Numbered from the stretch's first letter, positions 37,971 to 47,835 are shown. The stretch: 64,000 bases of DNA from Pectobacterium cacticida (GCF_036885195.1 NZ_CP133656.1:1426001-1490000); one strand, 5' to 3'. Program-made: numbers and translations. Notes: generated from the letters alone by a model not told the origin.

Positions 37971-39617
37971 TTAGAGTGATAACGAACGATATTTCTCACG
38001 CAGAACATGGCGTAGGCCAATCGCCGCAAGGTTCAATCCCACAACGATCAACACCAGCAACAGTGTCGTTATATAGACCAATGGCCTGGCGGCGTCTACA
38101 TCCGGGCTTTGAAACGCCAAATCATATATTTGGAACCCCAGATGCATAAATTTTCGCTCCAGGTGCAGATAAGGGAAAATATCATCAATGGGCAAAACTG
38201 GCACGGATTTCACCACGCCGACCAACATGAGCGGAGCTGTTTCGCCGGCGGCGCGCGCGACGGCGAGGATCAACCCTGTCATCATAGCTGGAATCGACAT
38301 TGGCAGTACCACATGCCACAGCGTTTCGGCTTTGGTAGCACCTAACGCCATTGAACCGTGGCGTAAGGACATAGGAATACGTGACAACCCTTCCTCTGTG
38401 GCCACAATTACTACAGGCAACGTTAGCAGAGCAAGCGTCAGCGATGCCCATAGCAGCCCCGGCGTGCCGAATGTTGGATTAGGCAATGCTTCAGAGTAAA
38501 ACAGTTGATCCAGCGTGCCGCCAATGAGGTAAACAAAAAAACCTAATCCGAACACGCCGTAAACAATGGAAGGCACGCCAGCCAGATTTACTACGGCAAT
38601 CCTAACCCAGCGAGCAAGCGTGTTTTTCCCTGCATATTCATGCAGATAAATGGCCGCGATTGCCCCCAAAGGCATGACGAGTATAGACATCAACACCACC
38701 ATTAACACGGTGCCAAAAATGGCAGGAAAAAGCTGGTCGGAACCGCCATTGTTCGGTGAATAGTGTGTCAGCATATATTTCGCCTGCATGGCCCAATGAC
38801 CAATTTTATCCCAAAAATTCATGGTGTTAGGATACCAGGCTTGTTCGATATCCTTAAGCGGGATGAGATGGATGGCGCCATTAGCGTCTCGTAATTGTAA
38901 GGTATCACGATCAATGTCTCGATTGAGCATCGCTAACTGGTTTGATAGCTCATCGAAGCGGCGTTGAAGCTCAATGTGCTCGGCCTGAAATCGAGCTTGT
39001 ATCTGATTATCCAGTGTTTTGGCACGCTGCCGCTTTTTCTCTTCCTGTCGCAGTGCCTCAACCTGTTGATTGATCTTCGCCATCTCTCCCATGCGTATTG
39101 ATTGCGTTTTTGCCAGTAATCCTCGTACTTGCTCGATGCGCTGTTGCAAGGTTGCAGGAAGATCTTTTGCCACTAGCGATTGCTCACCTTCCAACATTCC
39201 AGCCAGATAGCCATATGCGGTGCTCATGTTCGTGCGCTTTAATACGAGAAGGTCCGCAGGTTGATCAATACGGACAATGTCACGCGATAATAAGGTACGA
39301 AAGCTTTGTCCGTAGATTTCGCGTTGGCCTGTTTTAATTAAGTAGCGGGTTTCAGTTTCCCCTGGCGTAAAAGATAAACCCGCCAGTTCCAGATGTTCGG
39401 GCGAGAGCGTCTGTTGCGCATAAATTTCACCAATGAGTGCGCGCGGTGTTCCTTGTTCTGGCTGCAACGTGAATAACCAGACAGGTTGTGGCCACAGATA
39501 ACGCAGGCCTTGTCCGGCCAACAGCACAAAAATGACCAGCATCGCCAACAGGCTGATCGATATGGATGATGCTGTCAGCCATATCCAGGGTTTTCCTGAG
39601 GAGAACCAGTGCCTCAC
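37971..39617 (-). CDS. pstA: Phosphate-type ABC permease PstA with N-terminal extension
   Basis: This 548-residue permease is nearly twice the length of E. coli PstA. After a first membrane segment comes a periplasmic insert of about 200 residues with a coiled coil (RVRGLLAKTQ to LSNQLAMLNRDID, about 160-235). The C-terminal half is the usual PstA channel with the EAA region ALGATKAETLWHVVLPMS. Its start overlaps pstC by four bases. Extended forms of this kind occur in Pseudomonas and Vibrio. Confidence 0.9.
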   Translation of the reverse strand: MRHWFSSGKPWIWLTASSISISLLAMLVIFVLLAGQGLRYLWPQPVWLFTLQPEQGTPRALIGEIYAQQTLSPEHLELAGLSFTPGETETRYLIKTGQREIYGQSFRTLLSRDIVRIDQPADLLVLKRTNMSTAYGYLAGMLEGEQSLVAKDLPATLQQRIEQVRGLLAKTQSIRMGEMAKINQQVEALRQEEKKRQRAKTLDNQIQARFQAEHIELQRRFDELSNQLAMLNRDIDRDTLQLRDANGAIHLIPLKDIEQAWYPNTMNFWDKIGHWAMQAKYMLTHYSPNNGGSDQLFPAIFGTVLMVVLMSILVMPLGAIAAIYLHEYAGKNTLARWVRIAVVNLAGVPSIVYGVFGLGFFVYLIGGTLDQLFYSEALPNPTFGTPGLLWASLTLALLTLPVVIVATEEGLSRIPMSLRHGSMALGATKAETLWHVVLPMSIPAMMTGLILAVARAAGETAPLMLVGVVKSVPVLPIDDIFPYLHLERKFMHLGFQIYDLAFQSPDVDAARPLVYITTLLLVLIVVGLNLAAIGLRHVLREKYRSLSL

Positions 39618-41779
39618 GCGTTTTCTCCTTCATCATGGTAGCGCTGACGTAAGCGCTGCCGGATATTTTCGGCCAACGTGTTTACAATAAACGTAAATAC
39701 CAATAAGACTAATGCCGATAAAAATAACACCCGATAGTGACCGCTATTCGTTACGGCTTCTGGCATTTCAATCGCGATATTAGCGGCCAGCGAGCGCAAG
39801 CCACGCAGCAGCCCCTCATCCATAATCGGCGTGTTGCCCGTCGCCATGAGCACAATCATCGTTTCCCCTACGGCGCGGCCAAAACTTAGCATCAGTGCGG
39901 CGAAAATACCGGCGCTGGCAGAGGGCAGTACAACACGCCATAGGGTTTGCCAGGCCGTTGCACCTAGCGCTAACGACCCTTGGCTTAAACGCATCGGGAC
40001 ACTGAATAAAGCATCTTCCGCCAGTGAGAAAATCAGAGGAATGAGGGCGAAACCGAGGGCGACGCCTGCCACCAGCGTATTGCGTTGCACGAAATTGTCG
40101 CCTAGCCACTGATACAGAGGTTTGCCCAATATGGCTATTTCGAGCGGGGCGGCAACCCAGCAACTCACCGTGAATGTTAGCGCAATAGCGGGAATGAGAA
40201 ACAGTGTCTCCCAGCCCGCCGGGAGGCGAAAACGCCAGCGTGCAGATAGGCTGTCAATCAGCCAGCCACAGCCGAGGACGACCAGCATCCACAATAGGGG
40301 CATGACCAGGATGGCGGACAGATAGGTTGCAAAATGCGGTGCCAGCCAGAGGGCTGCAATCAGCCCCACAACGACCGTGGGCAGCGCTCCCATGATTTCC
40401 AGCATGGGTTTTATCCAGCGTCGCAGCGCCGACGACATAAAACAGGCAGTATATATCGCGGCAGACAGCGCTAGCGGTGTGGCAAAGAGCATCGCGTACA
40501 ATGCCGCTTTCAACGTGCCTAACATCAGAGGCATCATGCCAAATTTAGCCTGATAATCATCATCTGCCGACGTGGACTGCCAGATATGTGCCGGTGCCGG
40601 ATAGTTCTCATACCAGATTTTTTGCCATAGCCCGCGCCAGCTGATATCGGGATAGGGGTTATCGACCCGATAACGATGCCAGCCTTGCGCTGTTTCAACT
40701 ATAATCGCTGAGCCGCGTGGAGAAAATGCCAGGCTCTGCGCATGGGCGGGTAATTTCTGTGTCAGCAGCGCATGCGCTGATTGGTCGGCAAAGAGTGAAA
40801 ATATTCCCTGTTCATTCAGTGTCGCAAAGACGCGTCGCTGCGCCTCCGTCGCCAGCAGCACGGATTTCCCCATAATAGGGAATTGACGGATCGGCGTCAG
40901 CATCGTGCGTGTTGCGCCTGGAACGTCAAACCATAGGCTAATCTGTCCGTCAGCAGACAGGACCAGCAGTGAGCGCCCTCCGGATAGCAGCGCCAGGTGT
41001 AAGGGTTCATCCTGCGGCAATTGCCGCGTTTCTTGCCGCGTCAGTGCGTCAGTGTCCACCAGCCACCGCGTTAATTGGTTACCTTGGAGCAAATACACAT
41101 ATTGCCCATCAGGTGTCAGCAGTAGTTGCTTCGTTGCTCCGACAGGAAGAGAAATCCTTGCCCGTTGTCGTGCGCCGTTATGATCAACATCGGCAATAAT
41201 TAATGTATTTTCCTGTCCTATTGCCGCAACAATAACGTGTGTTTCGCTCACTGCTGCTATCGCCAAATGACGTAGCGGCTGCGCTGGTAGCCCAAGTGAA
41301 TAGGGCTGTTCACCCAACGGATAATCCCAGGCGGGGGAACGATTTTCCGTCTGAGGCAACCGAGGTTGAACAAAAACCAAACGACCGTCAGGCTGGCTCA
41401 GGGCATAAACCTGCCGCGTGCCCTGACTTTTTGCCAGCATACTCAACGCGGGAACCAGTCGTACACGAGATAGGGACTGGTTTCCCGTCAATGGTATAAA
41501 TTCGCCATATCCCTGGTCGTCAATGCGAAACCCCAGCAGGCCATTGTCGCTGATGCCTAGCGCCTGTGAAGGTTCTGCACTGTGGCGCGGCACCGTTTCT
41601 TGTCCGTTAATCGTGGGCGCGAGGAATAGTGGCGTCACCACATATAAAAGATAAAAAAAGATTAACAACAGCATCATTAGCACCAATAATCCGCTGCCCG
41701 CTACGATGCGGTGAACTAAGCGATCTACCCACGAACGCCGTCGATCCCGATGCTGTGATGTATTGCTTATCTTTACCAT
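39614..41779 (-). CDS. pstC: Phosphate-type ABC permease PstC with large periplasmic domain
   Basis: This 721-residue permease is more than twice the length of E. coli PstC. One membrane segment (about 28-50) leads to a periplasmic beta-rich domain of about 370 residues with propeller-like repeats (LLTPDGQYVYLLQGN, LSADGQISLWFD, FSPRGSAIIVE). The C-terminal channel part has ALGATAWQTLWRVVLPSA. It is first in the operon; no pstS lies beside it, and the propeller may replace or assist a separate binding protein. That role is inference. Confidence 0.88.
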   Translation of the reverse strand: MVKISNTSQHRDRRRSWVDRLVHRIVAGSGLLVLMMLLLIFFYLLYVVTPLFLAPTINGQETVPRHSAEPSQALGISDNGLLGFRIDDQGYGEFIPLTGNQSLSRVRLVPALSMLAKSQGTRQVYALSQPDGRLVFVQPRLPQTENRSPAWDYPLGEQPYSLGLPAQPLRHLAIAAVSETHVIVAAIGQENTLIIADVDHNGARQRARISLPVGATKQLLLTPDGQYVYLLQGNQLTRWLVDTDALTRQETRQLPQDEPLHLALLSGGRSLLVLSADGQISLWFDVPGATRTMLTPIRQFPIMGKSVLLATEAQRRVFATLNEQGIFSLFADQSAHALLTQKLPAHAQSLAFSPRGSAIIVETAQGWHRYRVDNPYPDISWRGLWQKIWYENYPAPAHIWQSTSADDDYQAKFGMMPLMLGTLKAALYAMLFATPLALSAAIYTACFMSSALRRWIKPMLEIMGALPTVVVGLIAALWLAPHFATYLSAILVMPLLWMLVVLGCGWLIDSLSARWRFRLPAGWETLFLIPAIALTFTVSCWVAAPLEIAILGKPLYQWLGDNFVQRNTLVAGVALGFALIPLIFSLAEDALFSVPMRLSQGSLALGATAWQTLWRVVLPSASAGIFAALMLSFGRAVGETMIVLMATGNTPIMDEGLLRGLRSLAANIAIEMPEAVTNSGHYRVLFLSALVLLVFTFIVNTLAENIRQRLRQRYHDEGENA

Positions 41780-41996
41780 TCTTCTCGCCGTTGGAGTGAA
41801 TCCGCCAGAGTCATGTGACTAACGTGATGTGGGTAGCATATGTTGCCTTTACGTTCATAATATGACAATGGTAAGTCTGTCTATAAGTTAGCTTTTATCG
41901 TCATCATCGCGCCATAATGGTGTTGTACCCTGTCTTCTTTAGGAAGGGGTATGAATATTGGATGAACCTTTAGTACATGAGTTGAGCGGAGTGACA
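41780..41996. promoter_or_regulatory. pstC-ppk divergent promoter region with weak Pho-box candidate
   Basis: These 217 bases separate the pst operon from ppk-ppx. Read toward pstC, 41868-41851 gives TTGTCATATTATGAACGT: its first half resembles a Pho-box repeat (TGTCATA) but the second half is poor. Phosphate control through PhoB is plausible for both units but unproven here. Confidence 0.35.
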
Positions 41997-44069
41997 ATGA
42001 GTCAGGACAAACTCTACATAGAGAAAGAATTAAGTTGGTTATCCTTTAATGAACGCGTGCTCCAGGAAGCCGCAGATAAGAGCAATCCGTTAATTGAGCG
42101 CATGCGCTTTCTCGGCATTTACTCCAGCAATCTTGATGAATTTTATAAAGTCCGCTTTGCCGATCTAAAAAGACGTATATTAATTAACGAAGAGCAAGGT
42201 CTGGACGGCAATCTGCGGCGTCTCTTAGGAAAAATTCAGGCTCGCGTATTAAAAACCGATCAAGTCTTCGACAGCCTGTATAACGAACTATTATTAGAGA
42301 TGGCGCGTAATCAGATTTTTCTGGTTAATGAACGTCAGGTTTCCCCTAATCAGCAAGAATGGCTGCGAGAATATTTCAGGCATCACCTGCGTCCGCTTGT
42401 CACGCCTATTCTCATCCAACAGGAAACCGATTTGGTCGAGTTTCTGAAAGATGACTACACCTACCTCGCCGTCGAAATCATCCGAGGCAATGAGATTAAT
42501 TACGCCTTGCTGGAAATTCCCTCAGATAAAATCCCGCGTTTTGTTAACCTGCCGCCCGAAGCACCGCGTCGTCGTAAGACAATGATTCTGATTGATAATA
42601 TATTGCGTTATTGCCTGGATGACATTTTTAAGGGCTTCTTTGATTATGATGCACTCAACGCCTATTCCATGAAAATGACGCGCGACGCGGAATACGATCT
42701 GGTGACGGAAATGGAATCCAGCCTGCTGGAACTCATGTCATCCAGCTTGAAGCAACGTCTAACCGCTGAGCCGGTAAGATTTGTTTATCAACGCGATATG
42801 CCGGATGCCATGGTGACCGTGCTACAGGATAAACTGGGCATCTCGTCCTATGATTCTGTTATCCCTGGTGGTCGTTACCACAATTTTAAAGACTTTATTT
42901 CTTTCCCGAATGTCGGGCGCGCCAATCTGGTCAATAAACCCTTGCCGCGCCTACGCCACACTCGGTTTAGCCATTTCCGCAACGGATTCGATGCGATTCG
43001 TGAGCGCGATGTGCTGCTCTATTATCCTTACCACACGTTTGAGCATGTATTAGAACTACTACGACAAGCGTCTTTCGATCCCAATGTACTGTCCATCAAA
43101 ATCAATATTTACCGCGTTGCTAAAGATTCCCGCATTATCAACTCGATGATCCATGCCGCGCATAACGGTAAGAAAGTGACGGTTGTGGTAGAACTACAGG
43201 CGCGTTTTGATGAAGAGGCCAATATCCATTGGGCTAAGCGCTTGACGGAAGCCGGCGTACACGTAATTTTCTCTGTGCCAGGATTAAAGATCCACGCCAA
43301 ATTGTTTCTGATTTCTCGTCGCGAGGGGGACGATATTGTACGCTATGCCCATATTGGTACCGGTAATTTCAATGAGAAAACCGCTCGGTTATATACCGAT
43401 TATTCGCTATTGACCGCCGATGAACGCATTACCAACGAAGTGCGCAGTGTCTTTAACTTTATTGAAAACCCCTACAGACCGGTTAGCTTTGAATATCTGT
43501 TGGTGTCACCGCAAAACTCGCGCGACAGACTTTATCAATTGATCGATACCGAGATCGAGAATGCACTGGCGAAGCGCGATGCGGGTATTACCTTGAAAGT
43601 CAATAACCTGGTTGATAAAGGGTTAGTGGAGAGACTGTATCGGGCCTCTTCGGCAGGCGTGAAAATTAATCTGCTAGTGCGCGGCATGTGCTCGCTGATC
43701 CCGCAGTTACCCGGTATTAGCGACAATATTCATGTCATTAGCATTGTTGACCGCTTTCTGGAACACGATCGCGTATATGTCTTTAACAATGGCGGGGATA
43801 AGAAGGTCTATCTTTCATCTGCCGACTGGATGACGCGTAATATTGATTATCGTATCGAAGTTGCCGCAGAAATACTCGACCCGGCGTTAAAGAATCGCAT
43901 ACTGGAGACGTTGAACATCTTGTTCAGCGATACGGTGAAGGCCCGCGTTATTGACAAAGAGTCGAGCAATCGCTATGTATCACGCGGCAACCGGCGTAAA
44001 GTACGCGCGCAACTGGCCGTTTATGATTACATCAAGGCGTTGGAGCAACCTGGAGATAAGCCTGAATAA
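41997..44069 (+). CDS. ppk: Polyphosphate kinase Ppk1
   Basis: This 690-residue membrane-associated enzyme polymerises the gamma-phosphate of ATP into polyphosphate. It matches E. coli Ppk along its length. The autophosphorylated histidine is H433 in GLKIHAKLF. N, head and two phospholipase-D-like C-domains are all present. The start is MSQDKLYIEKELSW, preceded by GGAGTGACA; a frame 13 codons longer is not needed. It is followed by ppx with a TAATG overlap. Confidence 0.96.
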   Translation: MSQDKLYIEKELSWLSFNERVLQEAADKSNPLIERMRFLGIYSSNLDEFYKVRFADLKRRILINEEQGLDGNLRRLLGKIQARVLKTDQVFDSLYNELLLEMARNQIFLVNERQVSPNQQEWLREYFRHHLRPLVTPILIQQETDLVEFLKDDYTYLAVEIIRGNEINYALLEIPSDKIPRFVNLPPEAPRRRKTMILIDNILRYCLDDIFKGFFDYDALNAYSMKMTRDAEYDLVTEMESSLLELMSSSLKQRLTAEPVRFVYQRDMPDAMVTVLQDKLGISSYDSVIPGGRYHNFKDFISFPNVGRANLVNKPLPRLRHTRFSHFRNGFDAIRERDVLLYYPYHTFEHVLELLRQASFDPNVLSIKINIYRVAKDSRIINSMIHAAHNGKKVTVVVELQARFDEEANIHWAKRLTEAGVHVIFSVPGLKIHAKLFLISRREGDDIVRYAHIGTGNFNEKTARLYTDYSLLTADERITNEVRSVFNFIENPYRPVSFEYLLVSPQNSRDRLYQLIDTEIENALAKRDAGITLKVNNLVDKGLVERLYRASSAGVKINLLVRGMCSLIPQLPGISDNIHVISIVDRFLEHDRVYVFNNGGDKKVYLSSADWMTRNIDYRIEVAAEILDPALKNRILETLNILFSDTVKARVIDKESSNRYVSRGNRRKVRAQLAVYDYIKALEQPGDKPE

Positions 44070-45604
44070 TGCCGTTAACAAATAATGAAGAAATTGAGAT
44101 GAAGCCACAGGAATTTGCGGCTATCGATCTGGGATCCAATAGTTTTCACATGGTGGTTGCGCGTGTGGTCAACGGCGCACTTCAGGTTCTAGGGCGTTTA
44201 AAACAGCGAGTGCATTTGGCCGATGGACTGGACAGCCAAAATAAGCTCAGTGAAGAAGCTATTCAACGTGGCTTGAATTGTTTGGCCCTGTTTGCTGAAC
44301 GTTTGCAAGGTTTTCCTGCCATGAACGTTTCCATCGTTGGTACGCACGCGTTGCGTCAGGCGACCAATGCACAAGACTTTTTGCGCCGAGCGGCAGGCAT
44401 TATCCCTTACCCGATAGAGATCATTTCCGGGCACGAAGAAGCCCGTCTGATCTTTATGGGCGTGGAGCATACTCAGCCGGAAAAGGGGCGTAAATTGGTC
44501 ATTGACATCGGCGGTGGCTCCACCGAGCTTGTCATCGGCGAAAATTTCGAACCGATGCTGGTGGAAAGTCGTCGTATGGGGTGTGTCAGTTTCGCGCAAC
44601 AGTTTTTCCCTAAAGGGGAAATCAGTGCAGCCAACTTTCAACGCGCAAGGCTCGCGGCGGCGCAAAAACTTGAGACGCTATCCTGGCAATATCGTATATA
44701 CGGCTGGAGTTTTGCTCTCGGTGCGTCGGGGACGATCAAAGCTACGCACGATATCCTCGTTGAGATGGGAGAAAAAGACGGCCTGATTACTCCCGAACGG
44801 CTGGAAATGTTGCGGGAGCAGATCGTGCAGTATAAAAATTTCAAATCACTGAGTCTGCCGGGGTTATCCGAAGATCGGCAGTCGGTATTCGTGCCTGGCC
44901 TGGCGATTCTGTGCGGCATTTTCGATGCGCTGGCGATCAAAGCATTGCGCCTATCCGATGGCGCGCTACGCGAAGGCGTGCTTTACGAAATGGAAGGGCG
45001 CTTTCGCCATCAGGATATCCGTATCCGCACCGCTCAAAGCCTCGCTACCCACTATAATATCGATCGGGAGCAGGCTCGGCGCGTGCGAGAAACGACACAA
45101 CATCTTTATGCGCAGTGGGCCGAGCAAAATCCTAACCTGACGCACCCGCAACTTGAAGCCATTCTAAACTGGGCCTCCATGTTGCATGAGGTTGGTTTAG
45201 GCATCAATCATAGCGGGATGCACCGCCATTCCGCCTACATTCTGCAAAATACCAATTTGCCCGGTTTCAATCAGGAACAACAATTGGTGCTATCAATGAT
45301 TGTCCGGCTGCATCGTAAGGCTATCAAGTTGGAAGAATTGCCTCGGTTGAATCTGTTCAAGAAAAAGCAATATTTGCCACTGGTGCAACTCTTACGACTT
45401 GCGACGCTCTTGAACAACCAGCGTCAGGCGACAACGACACCAGAATCATTACGGTTACACACTGACGGTAATCACTGGACGCTGACATTTCCTCATCAAT
45501 TCTTCGCTAACAATATGCTGGTACAACTGGATTTGGAACGGGAACAGGAATATTGGCAAGATGTCACCGGATGGCAGTTGACCATTGAAGAAGAACATCC
45601 TTGA
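44069..45604 (+). CDS. ppx: Exopolyphosphatase Ppx
   Basis: This 511-residue phosphatase removes terminal phosphates from polyphosphate. The ASKHA-fold motifs are AIDLGSNSFHM, DIGGGSTELVIG and the C-terminal HD-like domain (ASMLHEVGLGINHSGMHRHSAYIL). Its ATG overlaps the ppk stop, so synthesis of both polyphosphate enzymes is coupled, as in E. coli. Confidence 0.96.
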   Translation: MPLTNNEEIEMKPQEFAAIDLGSNSFHMVVARVVNGALQVLGRLKQRVHLADGLDSQNKLSEEAIQRGLNCLALFAERLQGFPAMNVSIVGTHALRQATNAQDFLRRAAGIIPYPIEIISGHEEARLIFMGVEHTQPEKGRKLVIDIGGGSTELVIGENFEPMLVESRRMGCVSFAQQFFPKGEISAANFQRARLAAAQKLETLSWQYRIYGWSFALGASGTIKATHDILVEMGEKDGLITPERLEMLREQIVQYKNFKSLSLPGLSEDRQSVFVPGLAILCGIFDALAIKALRLSDGALREGVLYEMEGRFRHQDIRIRTAQSLATHYNIDREQARRVRETTQHLYAQWAEQNPNLTHPQLEAILNWASMLHEVGLGINHSGMHRHSAYILQNTNLPGFNQEQQLVLSMIVRLHRKAIKLEELPRLNLFKKKQYLPLVQLLRLATLLNNQRQATTTPESLRLHTDGNHWTLTFPHQFFANNMLVQLDLEREQEYWQDVTGWQLTIEEEHP

Positions 45605-45820
45605 ATATAAACGTGTTATTCAGGGATGTTCTCGGCATAGGCAGGTGCTATGCAGGCAAGCGACTAGCGGATAGTGTATGTCTGACGTAAAGTTTACAAG
45701 GAAGGGGCCGATACCACTGTAATGGCTGGTGGAAATTTCATCAGTCTTATTTAACCTCGGCTGAAAGGTGCTTTTCCTTTTATGCCGGATAAGGCGTCAC
45801 TCCGTATCAAGGAGAGTAAA

Positions 45821-46009
45821 ATGGATGTATCACAGATTGCATCATTCGCGACCGATCTCAGTACGCTGCGCACCAGTAGTGAGGCCAGCGCGTTGGTGAT
45901 GAAAAAAGCGCTCGACAGCCAGGAAGCTGTTGCACTGGGCATTTTACAGGCATTGCCTCCTTTGCCAGCAAATCCGGCAATTGGTCGCAATATCAATACT
46001 ACGGCTTAA
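45821..46009 (+). CDS. YjfB-like putative motility protein
   Basis: This 62-residue protein, beginning MDVSQIASFATDLST and ending NPAIGRNINTTA, fits the YjfB family annotated as putative motility proteins, whose function is poorly known. The start is the ATG after AAGGAGAGTAAA; an ATG 13 codons upstream lacks a site. It is followed by its own terminator and is likely monocistronic. Confidence 0.75.
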   Translation: MDVSQIASFATDLSTLRTSSEASALVMKKALDSQEAVALGILQALPPLPANPAIGRNINTTA

Positions 46010-46022
46010 TTCCTTAGTACAA

Positions 46023-46053
46023 TACAACCCGCTAATGTGTCTTAGGCGGGTTT
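46023..46053 (+). terminator. Intrinsic terminator of the YjfB-like gene
   Basis: AACCCGC pairs with GCGGGTT across TAATGTGTCTTAG, followed by five T. It lies 14 bases past the stop codon. Confidence 0.88.
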
Positions 46054-46224
46054 TTCACCTTAGATAATACTTGTGGTATCACGCTTATTGTATTTCCTTT
46101 CCCTGAGTCTCATGTCTACCGTTGTAAGCTATCCCCTTTTTTCCTATAACGGATTGATCTCCCGTACGGCTTGTGCCTAAATTAATAACAGCGAATGTTC
46201 GCTTCTGCTGAGGATTAATGGAGC

Positions 46225-46437
46225 ATGTCTACGCTTACCCATAGACGACGATTATCAATACGCCCACGACGACGTGGTTCTAGTATCGCCCGTGTCGTAT
46301 TACTCATCAGCTTCATCATTCTTTTAGGCCGTTTTGCCTACTCCACTATCACTGCGTTTAGTCATCATTATGATAAACAGCAGCGCGCTGAACAGTTACA
46401 CTTTCCAGCCAATGATCTTATCAATCGAAGAGAATAG
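46225..46437 (+). CDS. yfgG: DUF2633 small membrane protein YfgG
   Basis: This 70-residue protein has a basic N-terminus, one membrane segment (ARVVLLISFIILLGRFAYS) and a short polar tail, the YfgG pattern. In E. coli yfgG also lies near ppk-ppx and is linked to nickel and cobalt tolerance. GGAG lies upstream of the ATG in AATGGAGCATG. Confidence 0.8.
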   Translation: MSTLTHRRRLSIRPRRRGSSIARVVLLISFIILLGRFAYSTITAFSHHYDKQQRAEQLHFPANDLINRRE

Positions 46438-47193
46438 ATCCATGTTTCCATAGGGACGAAGAAAGAAGCGCTGAGGGGAAGAATGCGGTTATGTCACGCA
46501 ATAGATTTTGGCGGGGTAACATCCTTATTTTCATGCAGATAGCACTTTAGTAAATTGCAACTTCCATAACACTGCATCAGATTGATTTACAGCATCTTCT
46601 CTCCCGAACGTTCATTGACAGGTAAGTTCGTAAAGTGTCAGACCTTTATGTAGGCATTTATGATGGCTTCATCCTCAATGGATAAAATGATGGCGCGGGT
46701 AAGTTTCATCCTGTAGACAGAGCGGTGACAGAGACCATTTACTTCCACTTCTCTACATACAGCCTCCTGATTGATGCCATAGCGCTACTGTATACAACCT
46801 GGCACATCCATTGTGTTTCCTTTCATTCTGCTAAAAAATCGCCCCCTTAAAACCTGGGAATAAGCACAGCATGTAGAGACGGGCTGAGATCTCCGTACAT
46901 AAAAACTTTTCGTTATACACATCCTAGCGCCGATTATGCTGGAAGAATCGAACACATTCGTATGATCGCTTACGTATTGAGCAACAATGATTTTTTAGCG
47001 GATAGGGATAGAAAATTTTTACCTAAAGGGGTTGCCATCAATTTAGGGTTAGTCCATAATGCCGTCCATCGCATTGATATGCATAGTTTAAATTTGTTTT
47101 TAATCAACGATTTATGGTTAATTATTGATATTTCTCCGTTGGCGTTTAAAGTATCACTCGTCGGAAAGTATTAATGATTAACAACGAATATTT
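46438..47193. other. Gene-free region before tRNA-Cys
   Basis: About 755 bases contain no supported gene. A 70-codon frame at 46962-47174 has no ribosome site and overlaps the probable tRNA promoter. TTGATA at 47125-47130 and TAAAGT at 47147-47152, 16 bases apart, are a possible promoter for the following tRNAs. Confidence 0.45.
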
Positions 47194-47267
47194 GGCGCGT
47201 TAACAAAGCGGTTATGTAGCGGATTGCAAATCCGTCTAGTCCGGTTCGACTCCGGAACGCGCCTCCA
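47194..47267 (+). tRNA. cysT: tRNA-Cys(GCA)
   Basis: The 74-nt gene is nearly identical in pattern to E. coli cysT: acceptor GGCGCGT/ACGCGCC, anticodon GCA in TTGCAAA, T-arm GGTTCGACTCC and encoded CCA. It is six bases from tRNA-Leu and must share its transcript. Confidence 0.97.
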
Positions 47268-47273
47268 ATATTT

Positions 47274-47360
47274 GCCCGGGTGGTGGAATCGGTAGACACA
47301 AGGGATTTAAAATCCCTCGGCGTACGCGCTGTGCGGGTTCAAGTCCCGCCCCGGGCACCA
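47274..47360 (+). tRNA. leuZ: tRNA-Leu(TAA)
   Basis: The 87-nt class II tRNA has acceptor GCCCGGG/CCCGGGC, anticodon TAA in ATTTAAAAT, a long variable arm (CGGCGTACGCGCTG) and encoded CCA. leuZ is a frequent landing site for integrative elements. Confidence 0.97.
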
Positions 47361-47404
47361 TTGATTTAAACCAATAAAAACAATTAGTTATAGGATTAAA
47401 TTCA

Positions 47405-47427
47405 GCCACCGCAAGGTGGTTTTTTTG
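47405..47427 (+). terminator. Terminator of the cysT-leuZ transcript
   Basis: CCACC-GCAA-GGTGG is followed by seven T, 45 bases past tRNA-Leu. Confidence 0.88.
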
Positions 47428-47444
47428 TGCCTGTAAAACGCCAG

Positions 47445-47477
47445 TGGCGACAAAATGGCGGCAGAATGGCGACAGAA
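47445..47477 (+). repeat. Three tandem 11-bp repeats beside tRNA-Leu
   Basis: TGGCGACAAAA, TGGCGGCAGAA and TGGCGACAGAA lie head to tail. Such short direct repeats between a tRNA 3' end and an integrase gene are typical arm-type binding sites of tyrosine integrases. They differ from the repeats at the tRNA-Pro end, which suggests a separate, lost integrase at leuZ. Confidence 0.6.
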
Positions 47478-47511
47478 GTTTTAAACGGTTTTGATTTTAG
47501 GGGGGTAAGAA

Positions 47512-47777
47512 TTGGCTGTTCATAGGCTGCTTCGAATCTTTACTGGATGGAAACAGGTATTCTCGGTGTCCGCTGATGGGCTTCATGGCGTCCAGAATGG
47601 CTAACGCCTGTAGCGGCAGGTGAATAATATGATCACGACGCATCTTCATGCGGCCAGCGGGGATCGTCCAGGTGTTATCTGTAAGGTTTATCTCACTCCA
47701 GCGCGGTGATGAAGTGACGATCAGTAAGCTGGGTGATCGGCAAGGTTCCGATGAACGGGAACACGTATTTTTCCAGC
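47512..47777 (-). pseudogene. Integrase remnant with internal deletion, cut by IS66
   Basis: This piece is a close copy of the intact integrase farther right: 47512 corresponds to 59231 and 47777 to 59789. Inside it, 292 bases are missing exactly between two CCAGCG copies (joint near 47700-47706). The right end is broken by the IS66 element. Differences from the intact gene are scattered point changes, so this is a diverged relative, not a recent duplicate. No product is expected. Confidence 0.85.
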
Positions 47778-47835
47778 GTAAGCGAACGGCGAACTCGCGT
47801 TGTGTGATTAAAATAATGTAATAAGCTTACGGGGA

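Noticed and set aside
46962..47174. 70-codon frame before tRNA-Cys
   Set aside because: No Shine-Dalgarno, AT-rich composition and overlap with the likely tRNA promoter.
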